The translations under genes and the position numbers were made by a program. A model generated the notes under the pieces. The model saw only the letters and a list, made by a program, of their open reading frames with translations. It did no database searches and was not told the DNA's origin. From Spirosoma fluviale (GTDB lineage Bacteria > Bacteroidota > Bacteroidia > Cytophagales > Spirosomataceae): a stretch of DNA of 64,000 nt. Shown here piece by piece: positions 17,661-25,942 of this stretch. Location: assembly GCF_900230225.1 (NCBI RefSeq), contig NZ_OCNH01000001.1, positions 1,550,001 to 1,614,000 of the forward strand. Reading direction: 5' to 3'. Position 1 is the first letter of the stretch. The number at the start of each line of letters is the position of its first letter.

Positions 17661-19247
17661 ATGCCTACTGAAAACCATCTGGAGACTAATCAGCTAGCTA
17701 CACCAACGCTTACTAAAGCCGACGTGCTTAATCAAAAAAATGCCGAAGCCGAACTCGGTGGCGGTCAGAAACGGATTGATAACCAGCACAAAAAAGGAAA
17801 ACTAACCGCTCGCGAACGAATTGCCCTTTTGGTTGACGAAGGCTCGTTCGAAGAAATTGGCAAATTCGTAATGCACCGCACCCGCGACTTCGGGCTGGAC
17901 AAGGAGCATTACTTAGGCGATGGCGTCGTTACCGGCTACGGTACTGTGAACGGGCGTCTGACCTACGTTTTTGCGCAGGACTTTACCGTTTTTGGGGGCG
18001 CACTTTCCGAAACCCACGCCGAAAAAATTTGTAAGCTCATGGATCTGGCCCTGCAAAACGGTGCGCCGATCATTGGGTTGAACGATTCGGGTGGTGCCCG
18101 GATTCAGGAAGGGGTACTTTCCCTGGCAGGTTATGCCGATATATTTTACCGAAACACACGCGCTTCGGGCGTTATTCCACAGCTCTCGGCCGTTATGGGT
18201 CCCTGTGCCGGCGGTGCCGTCTACAGCCCGGCGATCACCGATTTTATTTTCATGGTCGAGAATACGAGCTACATGTTCGTGACCGGCCCTAACGTGGTGA
18301 AAACCGTAACGCACGAAACCGTTACCGCCGAAGAACTGGGGGGAGCCAGTACGCACAGCACCAAATCGGGCGTAACGCATTTCGCGTGCGAGAACGAACT
18401 GGCCTGTATTCAAAGCCTTAAACAACTGCTCAGTTATATTCCGCAGAACTGCGAGGATGAGCCGCCCATGCTGGCTTACGAGTCGGGCGATGAGTCGCGG
18501 CCGGGGCTCAACGCGATCATTCCGGCAAATCCGAACCAGCCGTACGATATGCGGGAGGTGATTGATGAACTGGTCGATGCGGGAAGCTTCATGGAAGTTC
18601 ACAAGAATTTTGCCGAGAATATCGTGGTTGGTTTTGCCCGGATTGGCGGACGTAGTATTGGTGTGGTTGGCAATCAACCGGCGGTGCTGGCGGGCGTTCT
18701 GGATATCAATGCCAGTACGAAAGCGGCCCGGTTCGTTCGTTTCTGCGACTGTTTCAACGTACCGCTTCTGGTGCTCGAAGACGTTCCCGGTTTCCTGCCC
18801 GGCACCGATCAGGAATGGAACGGAATCATCACGAACGGGGCTAAACTACTGTTTGCGTTCTGCGAGGCTACCGTACCGCGCGTTACGGTGATCACGCGAA
18901 AAGCGTATGGCGGGGCATATGACGTAATGAACTCAAAGCACATCGGTGCCGATATGAATTACGCCTGGCCATCGGCCGAGATTGCGGTCATGGGCGCCAG
19001 TGGTGCCGCCGAGATTATCTTCAAGCGGGAAATTGCCGAAGCCGAGGACCCACAGGCCAAGTTGCAGGAGAAAGTGCTGGAATACACCGAAAAGTTTGCG
19101 AATCCGTATCGGGCTGCTAACCGGGGCTACATCGATGAGGTCATCATGCCCGACCAGACCCGTCAGAAACTCATCCGGGCGTTTACGATGCTGGAAAACA
19201 AAGTAGCCACGCTGCCGAAGAAAAAACACGGAAATATTCCGTTGTAA
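17661..19247 (+). CDS. pccB: Acyl-CoA carboxylase beta (carboxyltransferase) subunit, propionyl-CoA carboxylase type
   Basis: The protein has 528 residues from ATG 17661; the earlier in-frame start at 17508 overlaps the divergent gene and adds no family sequence. The crotonase-like N half has [40 protein letters not shown] and [16 protein letters not shown]. The C half has [33 protein letters not shown] and [20 protein letters not shown]. It transfers carboxyl from carboxybiotin to propionyl-CoA (or a related acyl-CoA), giving methylmalonyl-CoA. The alpha (biotin) subunit is not in the window, so the substrate is inferred from the resemblance to PccB. Confidence 0.92.
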   Translation: MPTENHLETNQLATPTLTKADVLNQKNAEAELGGGQKRIDNQHKKGKLTARERIALLVDEGSFEEIGKFVMHRTRDFGLDKEHYLGDGVVTGYGTVNGRLTYVFAQDFTVFGGALSETHAEKICKLMDLALQNGAPIIGLNDSGGARIQEGVLSLAGYADIFYRNTRASGVIPQLSAVMGPCAGGAVYSPAITDFIFMVENTSYMFVTGPNVVKTVTHETVTAEELGGASTHSTKSGVTHFACENELACIQSLKQLLSYIPQNCEDEPPMLAYESGDESRPGLNAIIPANPNQPYDMREVIDELVDAGSFMEVHKNFAENIVVGFARIGGRSIGVVGNQPAVLAGVLDINASTKAARFVRFCDCFNVPLLVLEDVPGFLPGTDQEWNGIITNGAKLLFAFCEATVPRVTVITRKAYGGAYDVMNSKHIGADMNYAWPSAEIAVMGASGAAEIIFKREIAEAEDPQAKLQEKVLEYTEKFANPYRAANRGYIDEVIMPDQTRQKLIRAFTMLENKVATLPKKKHGNIPL

Positions 19248-19252
19248 AAATG

Positions 19253-19298
19253 GGTTCCGCATCTATTGACTGATCAGTTGGTCAATGGATGCGGAACC
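19253..19298. terminator. Hairpin after the carboxylase gene
   Basis: An 18-bp stem (GGTTCCGCATCTATTGAC / GTCAATGGATGCGGAACC, 17 of 18 paired) with a 10-base loop starts 5 bases after the stop. No immediate T tract; the next T-rich stretch is ATTTTTTA 12 bases later. Confidence 0.6.
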
Positions 19299-19338
19299 AA
19301 TTCAAAATCATTTTTTACAGTAATAAGAGTTTTAATCT

Positions 19339-19455
19339 ATGGCCATTCCTTCGCCTAAAAAGCCCGGCAGTTTAGTAAGAACCGTGGTTGTAGGTCTTTT
19401 AATCCTGTTTTTGATCGCGTTGGCGGTAGGTACGCTTACCGTACTGTTTCCCTAA
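19339..19455 (+). CDS. Small single-pass membrane protein, 38 residues
   Basis: A short frame from ATG 19339 to TAA 19455. The product starts MAIPSPKKPGSLVRT, a basic cytoplasmic stretch, and ends with one hydrophobic helix (VVVGLLILFLIALAVGTLTV). The positive-inside arrangement and codon quality speak for a real gene. Its stop overlaps the end of the convergent aminotransferase gene by 4 bases. The function is unknown; it could be a stress or envelope-complex microprotein. Confidence 0.55.
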   Translation: MAIPSPKKPGSLVRTVVVGLLILFLIALAVGTLTVLFP

Positions 19456-20663
19456 AGAACGGGCATCGTTACGTACTCAATCGCTTCTAGAATTACCGAG
19501 CAGGCTTTCCGGATTTCATCATCCGTAATCACAAGTGGAGGGGCTAACCGCATCGAGTTGTTGCAGAACAGGAACCAGTCGGTGATGACACCGCCCATAA
19601 TAGCTCGGTCAATAATGGGCTTTAGTACGTCGAACGAGTCAAATTCAACGGCCAGCATAAGGCCCTTTCCGCGAACCTCCCGGATAGCCGGATGGGTCAG
19701 CAACTGCCGGAATAATTGCCCTTTAGCTTCGGCCTGTTCGTGAAGTTTTTCGGTCTGAATGACCTGCAACGTCGCCAGCGAGGCCGCGCATGAAACCGGG
19801 TGGCCACCAAACGTGGTGATGTGGCCCAGAATGGGGTTATTTCTGAACACGCTCATAATCTCGGCCGAGCTGATGAACGCGCCAATGGGCATTCCGCCCC
19901 CCATCCCTTTGGCACATAGCAAAATATCGGGTACGACGGGTCCAAAGTCCTCAAACGCCCAGAAGGTACCCGTCCGCCCAAATCCCGTTTGAATTTCGTC
20001 GAAGATTAACAACGTACCCGTATCGGTACAGCGCTGCCGAATGGCTTGCAGATAAGCCGCATCAGGCACTCGAACACCCGCTTCACCGCAAACGACTTCC
20101 ATCACAACGGCCGCGGTACGGTCGCTGATCTGGTTAATATCCGGCCAGTTGCCGTGCCGGATGTGCCGGATGTCGGGTAGGAGCGGTCGGTAGTTGCGTT
20201 TAAAATTTTCGTCGCCCGAGAGCGACAAAGCTCCTTGAGTAGAACCGTGATAGGCGTTGAAGCAACTGATAATCTCTGTCCGCCCAGTGTATCGTTTCGC
20301 CAGTTTCATGGCTCCTTCAACGGCTTCGGTGCCCGAGTTGGTGAAGTAAACGGTATTCAGACTGGGCGGCAGCGTTTGGGCCAGGGCCTGAGCCAGCTCC
20401 GTCTGGGGTGTTTGGACGTATTCGCCATACACCATCAGGTGCAGGTACTTGTCCAACTGGTTCTGAATGGCCTGCAGTACGTGCGGGTGCCGATGCCCGA
20501 CATTACTGACGCCAATTCCCGAAATAAGGTCCATATAGACATCGTCCGGCTGCTTCCCAAAAAGATATACGCCTTCTGCCCGCTCAATTTCCAACCCTAA
20601 GGGGAAATCGGAGGTCTGGGCTATATGCTGAAAAAATAGTTGCCGGTTCGTCACCGTATACAT
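19452..20663 (-). CDS. Class III aminotransferase (PLP-dependent)
   Basis: The protein has 403 residues, normal for this fold. The PLP-binding regions are visible: YFTNSGTEAVEGAMKLAKRY, NAYHGSTQGALSLSGD, LLIFDEIQTGFGRTGTFWAF and the catalytic Lys in PDILLCAKGMGGGMPIGAFI. HITTFGGHPVSCAASLATLQ and VRGKGLMLAVEF close it. Such enzymes transfer amino groups to 2-oxoglutarate or similar; candidates are acetylornithine, 4-aminobutyrate or diamine aminotransferases, and the sequence alone does not decide. It is divergent from the 20708 gene with only a 44-base gap. Confidence 0.9.
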   Translation of the reverse strand: MYTVTNRQLFFQHIAQTSDFPLGLEIERAEGVYLFGKQPDDVYMDLISGIGVSNVGHRHPHVLQAIQNQLDKYLHLMVYGEYVQTPQTELAQALAQTLPPSLNTVYFTNSGTEAVEGAMKLAKRYTGRTEIISCFNAYHGSTQGALSLSGDENFKRNYRPLLPDIRHIRHGNWPDINQISDRTAAVVMEVVCGEAGVRVPDAAYLQAIRQRCTDTGTLLIFDEIQTGFGRTGTFWAFEDFGPVVPDILLCAKGMGGGMPIGAFISSAEIMSVFRNNPILGHITTFGGHPVSCAASLATLQVIQTEKLHEQAEAKGQLFRQLLTHPAIREVRGKGLMLAVEFDSFDVLKPIIDRAIMGGVITDWFLFCNNSMRLAPPLVITDDEIRKACSVILEAIEYVTMPVL

Positions 20664-20707
20664 GATAAATTATCAATATTGCTTCCTGATTTTTAACAAC
20701 CACGACC

Positions 20708-21862
20708 ATGAAAACAGTTCTTCTTTTCCTGTTGCTCAGCCCAACTATTTTGCTGGCCCAACTGATAAACGTAACACCACAAGATGTTGAGCGGAAACAA
20801 TCGTACCTGCTTTTTCGGGATGGAACCGTGCTTCGGGGGCGCATTATCCGGCAGGATAGTACGGTCATAACCGTTCAGAAACGAAACGGAGATCGGTCGT
20901 TCGTTGAAGCCGATCAGGTCGTCAGTATCTCGCCCAACCGCCCCGATAGGCCGCCGGGTTCGGGCCTGACCCCCACAACGGTATTTGTACTGAAGGATGG
21001 AACCCGATTTTCCGGGAAGTTTATCCGACGGGATAGCACGATGATCACCGTACGAAAGAGCAACGGCCAACTGACCTATTTCGAGCCGGAATTACTCGCC
21101 CGGGTCGACTCGTCCGGGTCTGATACGGAGGCCGTACTGCTCGCTAACCAGCCGGGTCGTACTTTTTCGAACCGCTTTTCGCCCTGGCTGCTAACGGGCA
21201 ATACGGCGTTCAATGCCGAAAAAGGCCGGTTTTATTATCGCAACACCTTTCTGTTACTCAACGAATTTCAGTACGGCCTGACGCGTAACCTGAGCCTTGG
21301 TGTTAGTATCAATCCGTTTTTCGGGAGTTATTCGCCAAACGATTTTAGCCCAAGAGAAACAGTGCTGGGTGCCACGGTCCGGTTCTCCGGCAAACTCACA
21401 TTTCCCATTGGCGAACAGTTTCGGTTTGGCATCAACACGATCTACCAGCCCCGTCAAAAAGGCTATTACTTTCAACTCGCTCAGCAGCTGACGATTCAGG
21501 GACTTATGTCGTTTGGCGATAGCCAGCGAAATGCCACGCTGGGGTACGGACTGCGCATTTTTCCAGATTATATTTCATCAAATAAAATTCCGGTTATTAC
21601 GGTGGGCGTCATGCACAAAATTTCCCATAACCTGACCTTCCTGAGTGATAACACCTTCTATTTGAATGCTTATTACGGTAATTCCAGTGCCGAACTCTCA
21701 GCGGCTTTGCGTCTCAACCGCAAACGCCACGCCTTCGACCTGGGCGCGTTGGCAACGGTTAGGGCTAATTACATCTACTATGCAAGCTATCCGGCTCAAA
21801 ATCGGACCAGCGTCTATTTTTCGCCCTATATTGGGTATAATTTAATTATCGGCCGTAACTGA
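20708..21862 (+). CDS. Predicted outer-membrane beta-barrel protein with two N-terminal repeats
   Basis: The protein has 384 residues and a signal peptide (LLFLLLSPTILLAQ). Two copies of a short beta motif follow: LFRDGTVLRGRIIRQDSTVI and LKDGTRFSGKFIRRDSTMIT, each ending with an FVEADQVV/FEPELLAR-like strand, about 60 residues apart. The remaining 250 residues are amphipathic strands (ARTFSNRFSPWLLTGNTAFN, RFYYRNTFLLLNEFQYGLTR) ending in VYFSPYIGYNLIIGRN. The paralogue at 21872 has one copy of the repeat. Role unknown; the repeat might sense or bind a surface ligand. Confidence 0.7.
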   Translation: MKTVLLFLLLSPTILLAQLINVTPQDVERKQSYLLFRDGTVLRGRIIRQDSTVITVQKRNGDRSFVEADQVVSISPNRPDRPPGSGLTPTTVFVLKDGTRFSGKFIRRDSTMITVRKSNGQLTYFEPELLARVDSSGSDTEAVLLANQPGRTFSNRFSPWLLTGNTAFNAEKGRFYYRNTFLLLNEFQYGLTRNLSLGVSINPFFGSYSPNDFSPRETVLGATVRFSGKLTFPIGEQFRFGINTIYQPRQKGYYFQLAQQLTIQGLMSFGDSQRNATLGYGLRIFPDYISSNKIPVITVGVMHKISHNLTFLSDNTFYLNAYYGNSSAELSAALRLNRKRHAFDLGALATVRANYIYYASYPAQNRTSVYFSPYIGYNLIIGRN

Positions 21863-21871
21863 TTGCACTTA

Positions 21872-22777
21872 ATGAAACACCTATCTCTGCTTTTCCTGCT
21901 GCTGTTACCCTATTTGGGTTCCGCACAGGATGACTATTACCAACCCAAAAAACAACCGCAGCCTCCTAAACGTACCTATTCGATTGTTCTGAAAGACGGT
22001 ACGCAACTGCGGGGTGAGTTAGTCCGTCAGGATAGTACCGAAGCCATTATTCGAACAACTAATCTGGGTGAAATCCGACTAAAGTCCGAGCAGATCGTCC
22101 GGATCGAGCAAATTGGCACACAGGCCGAAGGTGAAAGTTATCCCAACCTGTTTTCGCAAACTATGCGGTTAGCACCGACGGCTTTTTCGGCCGAGAAGAA
22201 CCGGCTTTATTTTCGAAACTATTTTCTGTATTTCAGTCAGTTTGAGTACGGAATTACGGAGAACTGGAGCGTAGGGACGACCTTCTTTACGTTTTTGCCA
22301 ACGGCGCTCTTCAGCCTGTCAACAAAAGTATCGATCCCCGTCAGCAAACGGGTGCGACTGGGTATTAATGCGCAATATGCTGGTTTAAGCGACGGAGGAC
22401 TGTTTAATGGAAACAGTAGCTCACTGCTGGGGATTGGCTACGTTCAGGGAATCGTGACCACCGGCGACCGGCAGAATAATACGACTTTTGGGTTGGGCTG
22501 GGGCGTGTCGAATGGCGAACTATCTCGCAATGTAGTGGGCACGTTTGGGCTGGTCCGGAAGGTTAGTCCAAAGCTCTCGTTTATCAGTGAAAATTTTGTG
22601 CTGATTGGGCAGGGTAGTCTGGATTTTGCCGGTGTTCTGTCGGCCGGGATTCGCTTTGATCGCCGTCGTCATGCGTTCGATCTGGCGGCTTATGTTCCCC
22701 TTGCCATAGGCTCGGGCGTATCGACGTCGGTACTGTTTATTCCCTATGTTAGCTATCATGTAAGAATTGGCAAATAA
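21872..22777 (+). CDS. Predicted outer-membrane beta-barrel protein, paralogue of the 20708 gene
   Basis: The protein has 301 residues from ATG 21872 (the open frame begins with TTG 21863). Signal peptide LLFLLLLPYLGSAQ, then one repeat VLKDGTQLRGELVRQDSTEA with IRLKSEQIVRIEQ, then a barrel domain (NRLYFRNYFLYFSQFEYGIT, FIPYVSYHVRIGK) matching the upstream gene. The 9-base gap to the upstream stop points to co-transcription and a tandem duplication in which one copy of the N-terminal repeat was gained or lost. Confidence 0.7.
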   Translation: MKHLSLLFLLLLPYLGSAQDDYYQPKKQPQPPKRTYSIVLKDGTQLRGELVRQDSTEAIIRTTNLGEIRLKSEQIVRIEQIGTQAEGESYPNLFSQTMRLAPTAFSAEKNRLYFRNYFLYFSQFEYGITENWSVGTTFFTFLPTALFSLSTKVSIPVSKRVRLGINAQYAGLSDGGLFNGNSSSLLGIGYVQGIVTTGDRQNNTTFGLGWGVSNGELSRNVVGTFGLVRKVSPKLSFISENFVLIGQGSLDFAGVLSAGIRFDRRRHAFDLAAYVPLAIGSGVSTSVLFIPYVSYHVRIGK

Positions 22778-22856
22778 TTTGTTCTACGGGTATTATCTGA
22801 CGGGTTATGCTGATTTACGCTATTTTCGCCGTTATTGTCAGATAAGACATTCCTGT

Positions 22857-22982
22857 ATGCCCGAAAATCCTACCGACTTACCACCGTTTGCCCGCTCGTG
22901 GGCGCAACTATACGCTATTGTAGTCGGCAGTTTAACTGCCGAGATTATTGTGTTTTACCTGCTAATGCGCTGGCTGTCATGA
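22857..22982 (+). CDS. Small membrane protein (41 residues) coupled to a sodium/solute symporter
   Basis: From ATG 22857 the product is 41 residues: a polar start (MPENPTDLPPFARSWAQ) and one hydrophobic helix ending RWLS (LYAIVVGSLTAEIIVFYLLM). The in-frame region back to 22767 overlaps the upstream gene and is not coding-like. The TGA stop overlaps the symporter ATG (ATGA), so translation is coupled. This suggests a small accessory subunit of the transporter, comparable in position to the YhdT/PanF pair of proteobacteria; homology to that is not claimed. Confidence 0.7.
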   Translation: MPENPTDLPPFARSWAQLYAIVVGSLTAEIIVFYLLMRWLS

Positions 22983-24685
22983 GTGTTCTTGACTGGAGTG
23001 TATTGGTTCTAGCGTTAACCGGCATTATTGTCTATGGCCTGGTCAGGAGCCGGGGCAGCCAGAGCATGGACGACTACCTGCTGGCCGGGCAGTCGCTTCC
23101 GTGGTACCATGTAGGGTTGTCGGTGATGGCAACCCAGGCGAGCGCCGTCACGTTTTTATCGGCTCCCGGGCAGGGGTTTACGGACGGGATGCGCTTTGTG
23201 CAATTTTACTTTGGCTTACCCCTGGCCATGGTTGTGCTGTCGATTACGTTTGTTCCCATTTTTCATAAGCTCAAAATTTATACGGCTTACGAATACCTCG
23301 AATCTCGCTTCGACTCCAGGGTACGAACGCTCACTGCCGGGTTATTTTTGCTCCAGCGCGGGCTATCTACTGGCCTGTCGATTTATGCGCCCGCTATTAT
23401 CCTGTCCACTATTCTGGGCTGGAACATCTACTGGACCAATCTGCTCATGGGCGGCATTGTGCTCGTATATACCGTAACGGGTGGTACGAAAGCCATCTCG
23501 TATACGCACCTGCAACAAATGGCCGTTGTGACGTTTGCGATGGCACTGGCCGGGTTCCTGACTGTTAAGATGCTGCCCGAAGGCGTTGGCTTTGTCGATG
23601 CGCTGCACGTAGCGGGCGAAGCGGGGCGTATGAACCTGATCGACCTTAAGTTTGATCCCAACAGCCGTTATAACCTTTGGTCGGGTTTGATCGGTGGCTT
23701 TTTTCTTCAGCTTTCGTACTTCGGCACCGACCAATCGCAGGTGGGACGTTACCTGACGGGCGAGTCGATTGGCCAAAGCCGGTTGGGTTTGTTAATGAAC
23801 GGACTGCTGAAAGTGCCCATGCAGTTTCTGATTCTGCTGGTGGGTGTGCTGGTGTTTGTTTTTTACCAGTACAATCCCTCACCCACGTTTTTTAACAAGC
23901 AGGAAACCGACCGCCTGAAACAAAGCCAGTATGCATCGGCCTACCAACTCGCCGAGATCAAGCACCAGAACCTGACAACCCAGCGGCAGAAGGCAGTATT
24001 GGATATGCAGGTGGCGCTTAAAACCGATAACGAAGCCGGACAGGATGCGGCTGGGAGTGTTCTGCGTGAAACGGATGAAGCCCTGAAAAAAGTGAAAACC
24101 GATGTCACCGATCTAATTAAAAAGAACAACCCGTCGGCAGATACCAATGATGTTAACTACGTTTTTCTACGCTTTGTACTCGATTACCTGCCCCACGGAC
24201 TGATTGGGTTGCTTATTGCGGTAATCTTCAGTGCGTCGATGGGGAGCATCGCTTCGGCCTATAATTCGCTGGCGTCGACTACGGTAGTCGATATTTATAA
24301 ACGACTCATCAAGGCCGATTCAGACGATGCGCATTACCTGAGTGTATCCCGCTGGGCAACGGTAGGCTGGGGCATATTCTGTATTGTGGTCGCCCAGTTT
24401 GCCAATCGGCTGGGCAGCATGATTGAAGCCGTCAATATTCTGGGTTCGCTGTTTTATGGCGTCATTCTGGGCGTTTTTGTGGTCGCCTTTTACGTGAAAT
24501 CCATTGGTGGCCGGGCTACTTTCTGGTCGGCGATCGTCTCCGAAATCCTCGTTGTGATCAGCTGGTATCTGGATTTGACCGCTTTTTTGTGGCTCAATGT
24601 GATCGGCTGTTTGCTGGTGGTGGGCATCGCCTGGATACTACAGAAGTTTAGTCCGCGTCCGGTAGAAACAGACCGTTTGCCCTAG
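22979..24685 (+). CDS. Sodium:solute symporter (SSS family)
   Basis: The protein has 568 residues from ATG 22979; the earlier in-frame start reads through the small upstream gene and is wrong. Family features: SMDDYLLAGQSLPWYHVGLS, ATQASAVTFLSAPGQGFTDG, YTAYEYLESRFDSRVR and the sodium-site stretch QLSYFGTDQSQVGRYLTG, with about 13 transmembrane helices. A hydrophilic, Lys/Glu/Gln-rich insertion of about 90 residues (about 305-395, QLAEIKHQNLTTQRQKAVLD region) predicted as coiled coil separates helices and is typical of some Bacteroidota SSS proteins. Substrate unknown; it may carry sialic acid, glucose or a similar solute with Na+. Confidence 0.88.
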   Translation: MSVLDWSVLVLALTGIIVYGLVRSRGSQSMDDYLLAGQSLPWYHVGLSVMATQASAVTFLSAPGQGFTDGMRFVQFYFGLPLAMVVLSITFVPIFHKLKIYTAYEYLESRFDSRVRTLTAGLFLLQRGLSTGLSIYAPAIILSTILGWNIYWTNLLMGGIVLVYTVTGGTKAISYTHLQQMAVVTFAMALAGFLTVKMLPEGVGFVDALHVAGEAGRMNLIDLKFDPNSRYNLWSGLIGGFFLQLSYFGTDQSQVGRYLTGESIGQSRLGLLMNGLLKVPMQFLILLVGVLVFVFYQYNPSPTFFNKQETDRLKQSQYASAYQLAEIKHQNLTTQRQKAVLDMQVALKTDNEAGQDAAGSVLRETDEALKKVKTDVTDLIKKNNPSADTNDVNYVFLRFVLDYLPHGLIGLLIAVIFSASMGSIASAYNSLASTTVVDIYKRLIKADSDDAHYLSVSRWATVGWGIFCIVVAQFANRLGSMIEAVNILGSLFYGVILGVFVVAFYVKSIGGRATFWSAIVSEILVVISWYLDLTAFLWLNVIGCLLVVGIAWILQKFSPRPVETDRLP

Positions 24686-24758
24686 GCTCGTTTGAGCAAG
24701 ATTTAAAACAGTGTTCGGAGAAGTCTGGTTGTAGAAAAGGCACTCAACTATATTTTCA

Positions 24759-25622
24759 ATGAACATTTTTAGCCTAACAGTTTTTAGTGGGGTTTTACTA
24801 ACACTATCGTCGGCCATGGGGCAAACGAAAAGCACCTCGTCGACCGAATCAGCAAAATCTGTAACCGTCGGACAGGGCGAAGTGGCCCGCTGGGCTGGAA
24901 ACTGTCTTCGGTGTAGTTTCGAGAAACGGGCCTGGGATGCGGTGAATGGCACGTGCTATTATCCGGTAGACATGGATATGGAGCCCGGTCGATATACTAT
25001 TTCCCGTCGGACAACGGGTGGCAAACTGGAATCGGCAACGCTTACCGTAACCGAAACCTCCTGCAAGGAGGAAGACATTAAAAACTTCCCTAAAAAGGAG
25101 TACGTGAATGTATCGTCCCAGAACCAGGCCAGAGCCGCTAAAGAAGCGGCTGTTGTCAATCCGATCATCAGTTACAAAGCAGAGGCTCGTCCGGCGGTTT
25201 TTGATTTGCCCGTGGGCAAACCGGCCAATCCGTTACCGAAAGGAGAGGGGAACTTCGGGGCCTGCCGAACATTTGACGGTCAACCCCGCGATCGGCATAC
25301 CGGACAGGATTACCCAATTGCGGTGGGTAAACCCGTGTTAAGCGTTGGAAATGGTCGGGTAGTGCTGGCCGCTAATCAGTTTTTCAGTGGTAATGCCGTC
25401 TATATCGATCACGGCAATGGATTGATCAGCGAATATTTTCACCTGAAAAGCTACTCGGTAAAGCCTAACCAGACTGTAACTAAAGGCCAAACCATTGGGT
25501 TGACCGGCGAAACAGGCCGGGTAACGGGACCGCATCTGCATCTGGGCGTTCGCTGGCATGGTGCTTGTATCAACCCTGGTTTCCTGCTGATTGATCCGTC
25601 AGATATGCCGGAAGTGCAATAG
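24759..25622 (+). CDS. M23 family metallopeptidase, secreted
   Basis: The protein has 287 residues with an N-terminal signal peptide (FSLTVFSGVLLTLSSAMG). Residues about 30-110 form a cysteine-containing domain (VARWAGNCLRCSFEKRAWDA, ending in an Ig-like stretch). The C-terminal M23 lysostaphin-type domain has DRHTGQDYPIAVGKPV (H-x3-D zinc motif), GNAVYIDHGNGLISEYFHL and the second zinc site GPHLHLGVRWHG. It should cut peptide bridges of peptidoglycan or bind it. A strong terminator follows. No other cell-wall gene adjoins it. Confidence 0.88.
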   Translation: MNIFSLTVFSGVLLTLSSAMGQTKSTSSTESAKSVTVGQGEVARWAGNCLRCSFEKRAWDAVNGTCYYPVDMDMEPGRYTISRRTTGGKLESATLTVTETSCKEEDIKNFPKKEYVNVSSQNQARAAKEAAVVNPIISYKAEARPAVFDLPVGKPANPLPKGEGNFGACRTFDGQPRDRHTGQDYPIAVGKPVLSVGNGRVVLAANQFFSGNAVYIDHGNGLISEYFHLKSYSVKPNQTVTKGQTIGLTGETGRVTGPHLHLGVRWHGACINPGFLLIDPSDMPEVQ

Positions 25623-25644
25623 CCGTCACGGGTCAAAATGCTAT

Positions 25645-25680
25645 AACTGCCTGTATGGATACCTACAGGCAGTTTTTTTA
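25645..25680 (+). terminator. Rho-independent terminator after the M23 peptidase
   Basis: Perfect 11-bp stem AACTGCCTGTA / TACAGGCAGTT with an 8-base loop and a run of T residues at once after it; 22 bases after the stop codon. Confidence 0.9.
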
Positions 25681-25942
25681 TGTACAACTGTGGGGTAGCC
25701 TAGCTTTTTTTTTGGACATGGAAGCGATTTTAGCTTCGACCCTCAGGTTGTCTGTTTTGTGCCTATTTTGTTTATAATCAGCTATATAAGCCGTAATCTC
25801 ACTATTTCTCGAATAACTATTAGTTTGGTAGACTATTTAGCTTTGCTATGTTCTACGGCCATTTTTATTGATCTCGTCTGTGTGCGTCAATGAATCCGGG
25901 CGGTAGATAAAGCTATCATTTCCACAAATCCAAACAAACGTT
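25681..25942 (+). promoter_or_regulatory. Leader region of the CBM3-like gene with candidate -7 element
   Basis: This 262-base gap holds no gene. TAGCTTTG at 25838-25845 fits the Bacteroidota -7 consensus TAnnTTTG, about 97 bases upstream of the ATG at 25943, but no TTG lies at the usual 19-21 base spacing upstream. A long untranslated leader would follow. Confidence 0.3.

Noticed and set aside
17913-18677. Open frame opposite the carboxylase gene
   Set aside because: Antisense shadow of a well-supported gene.
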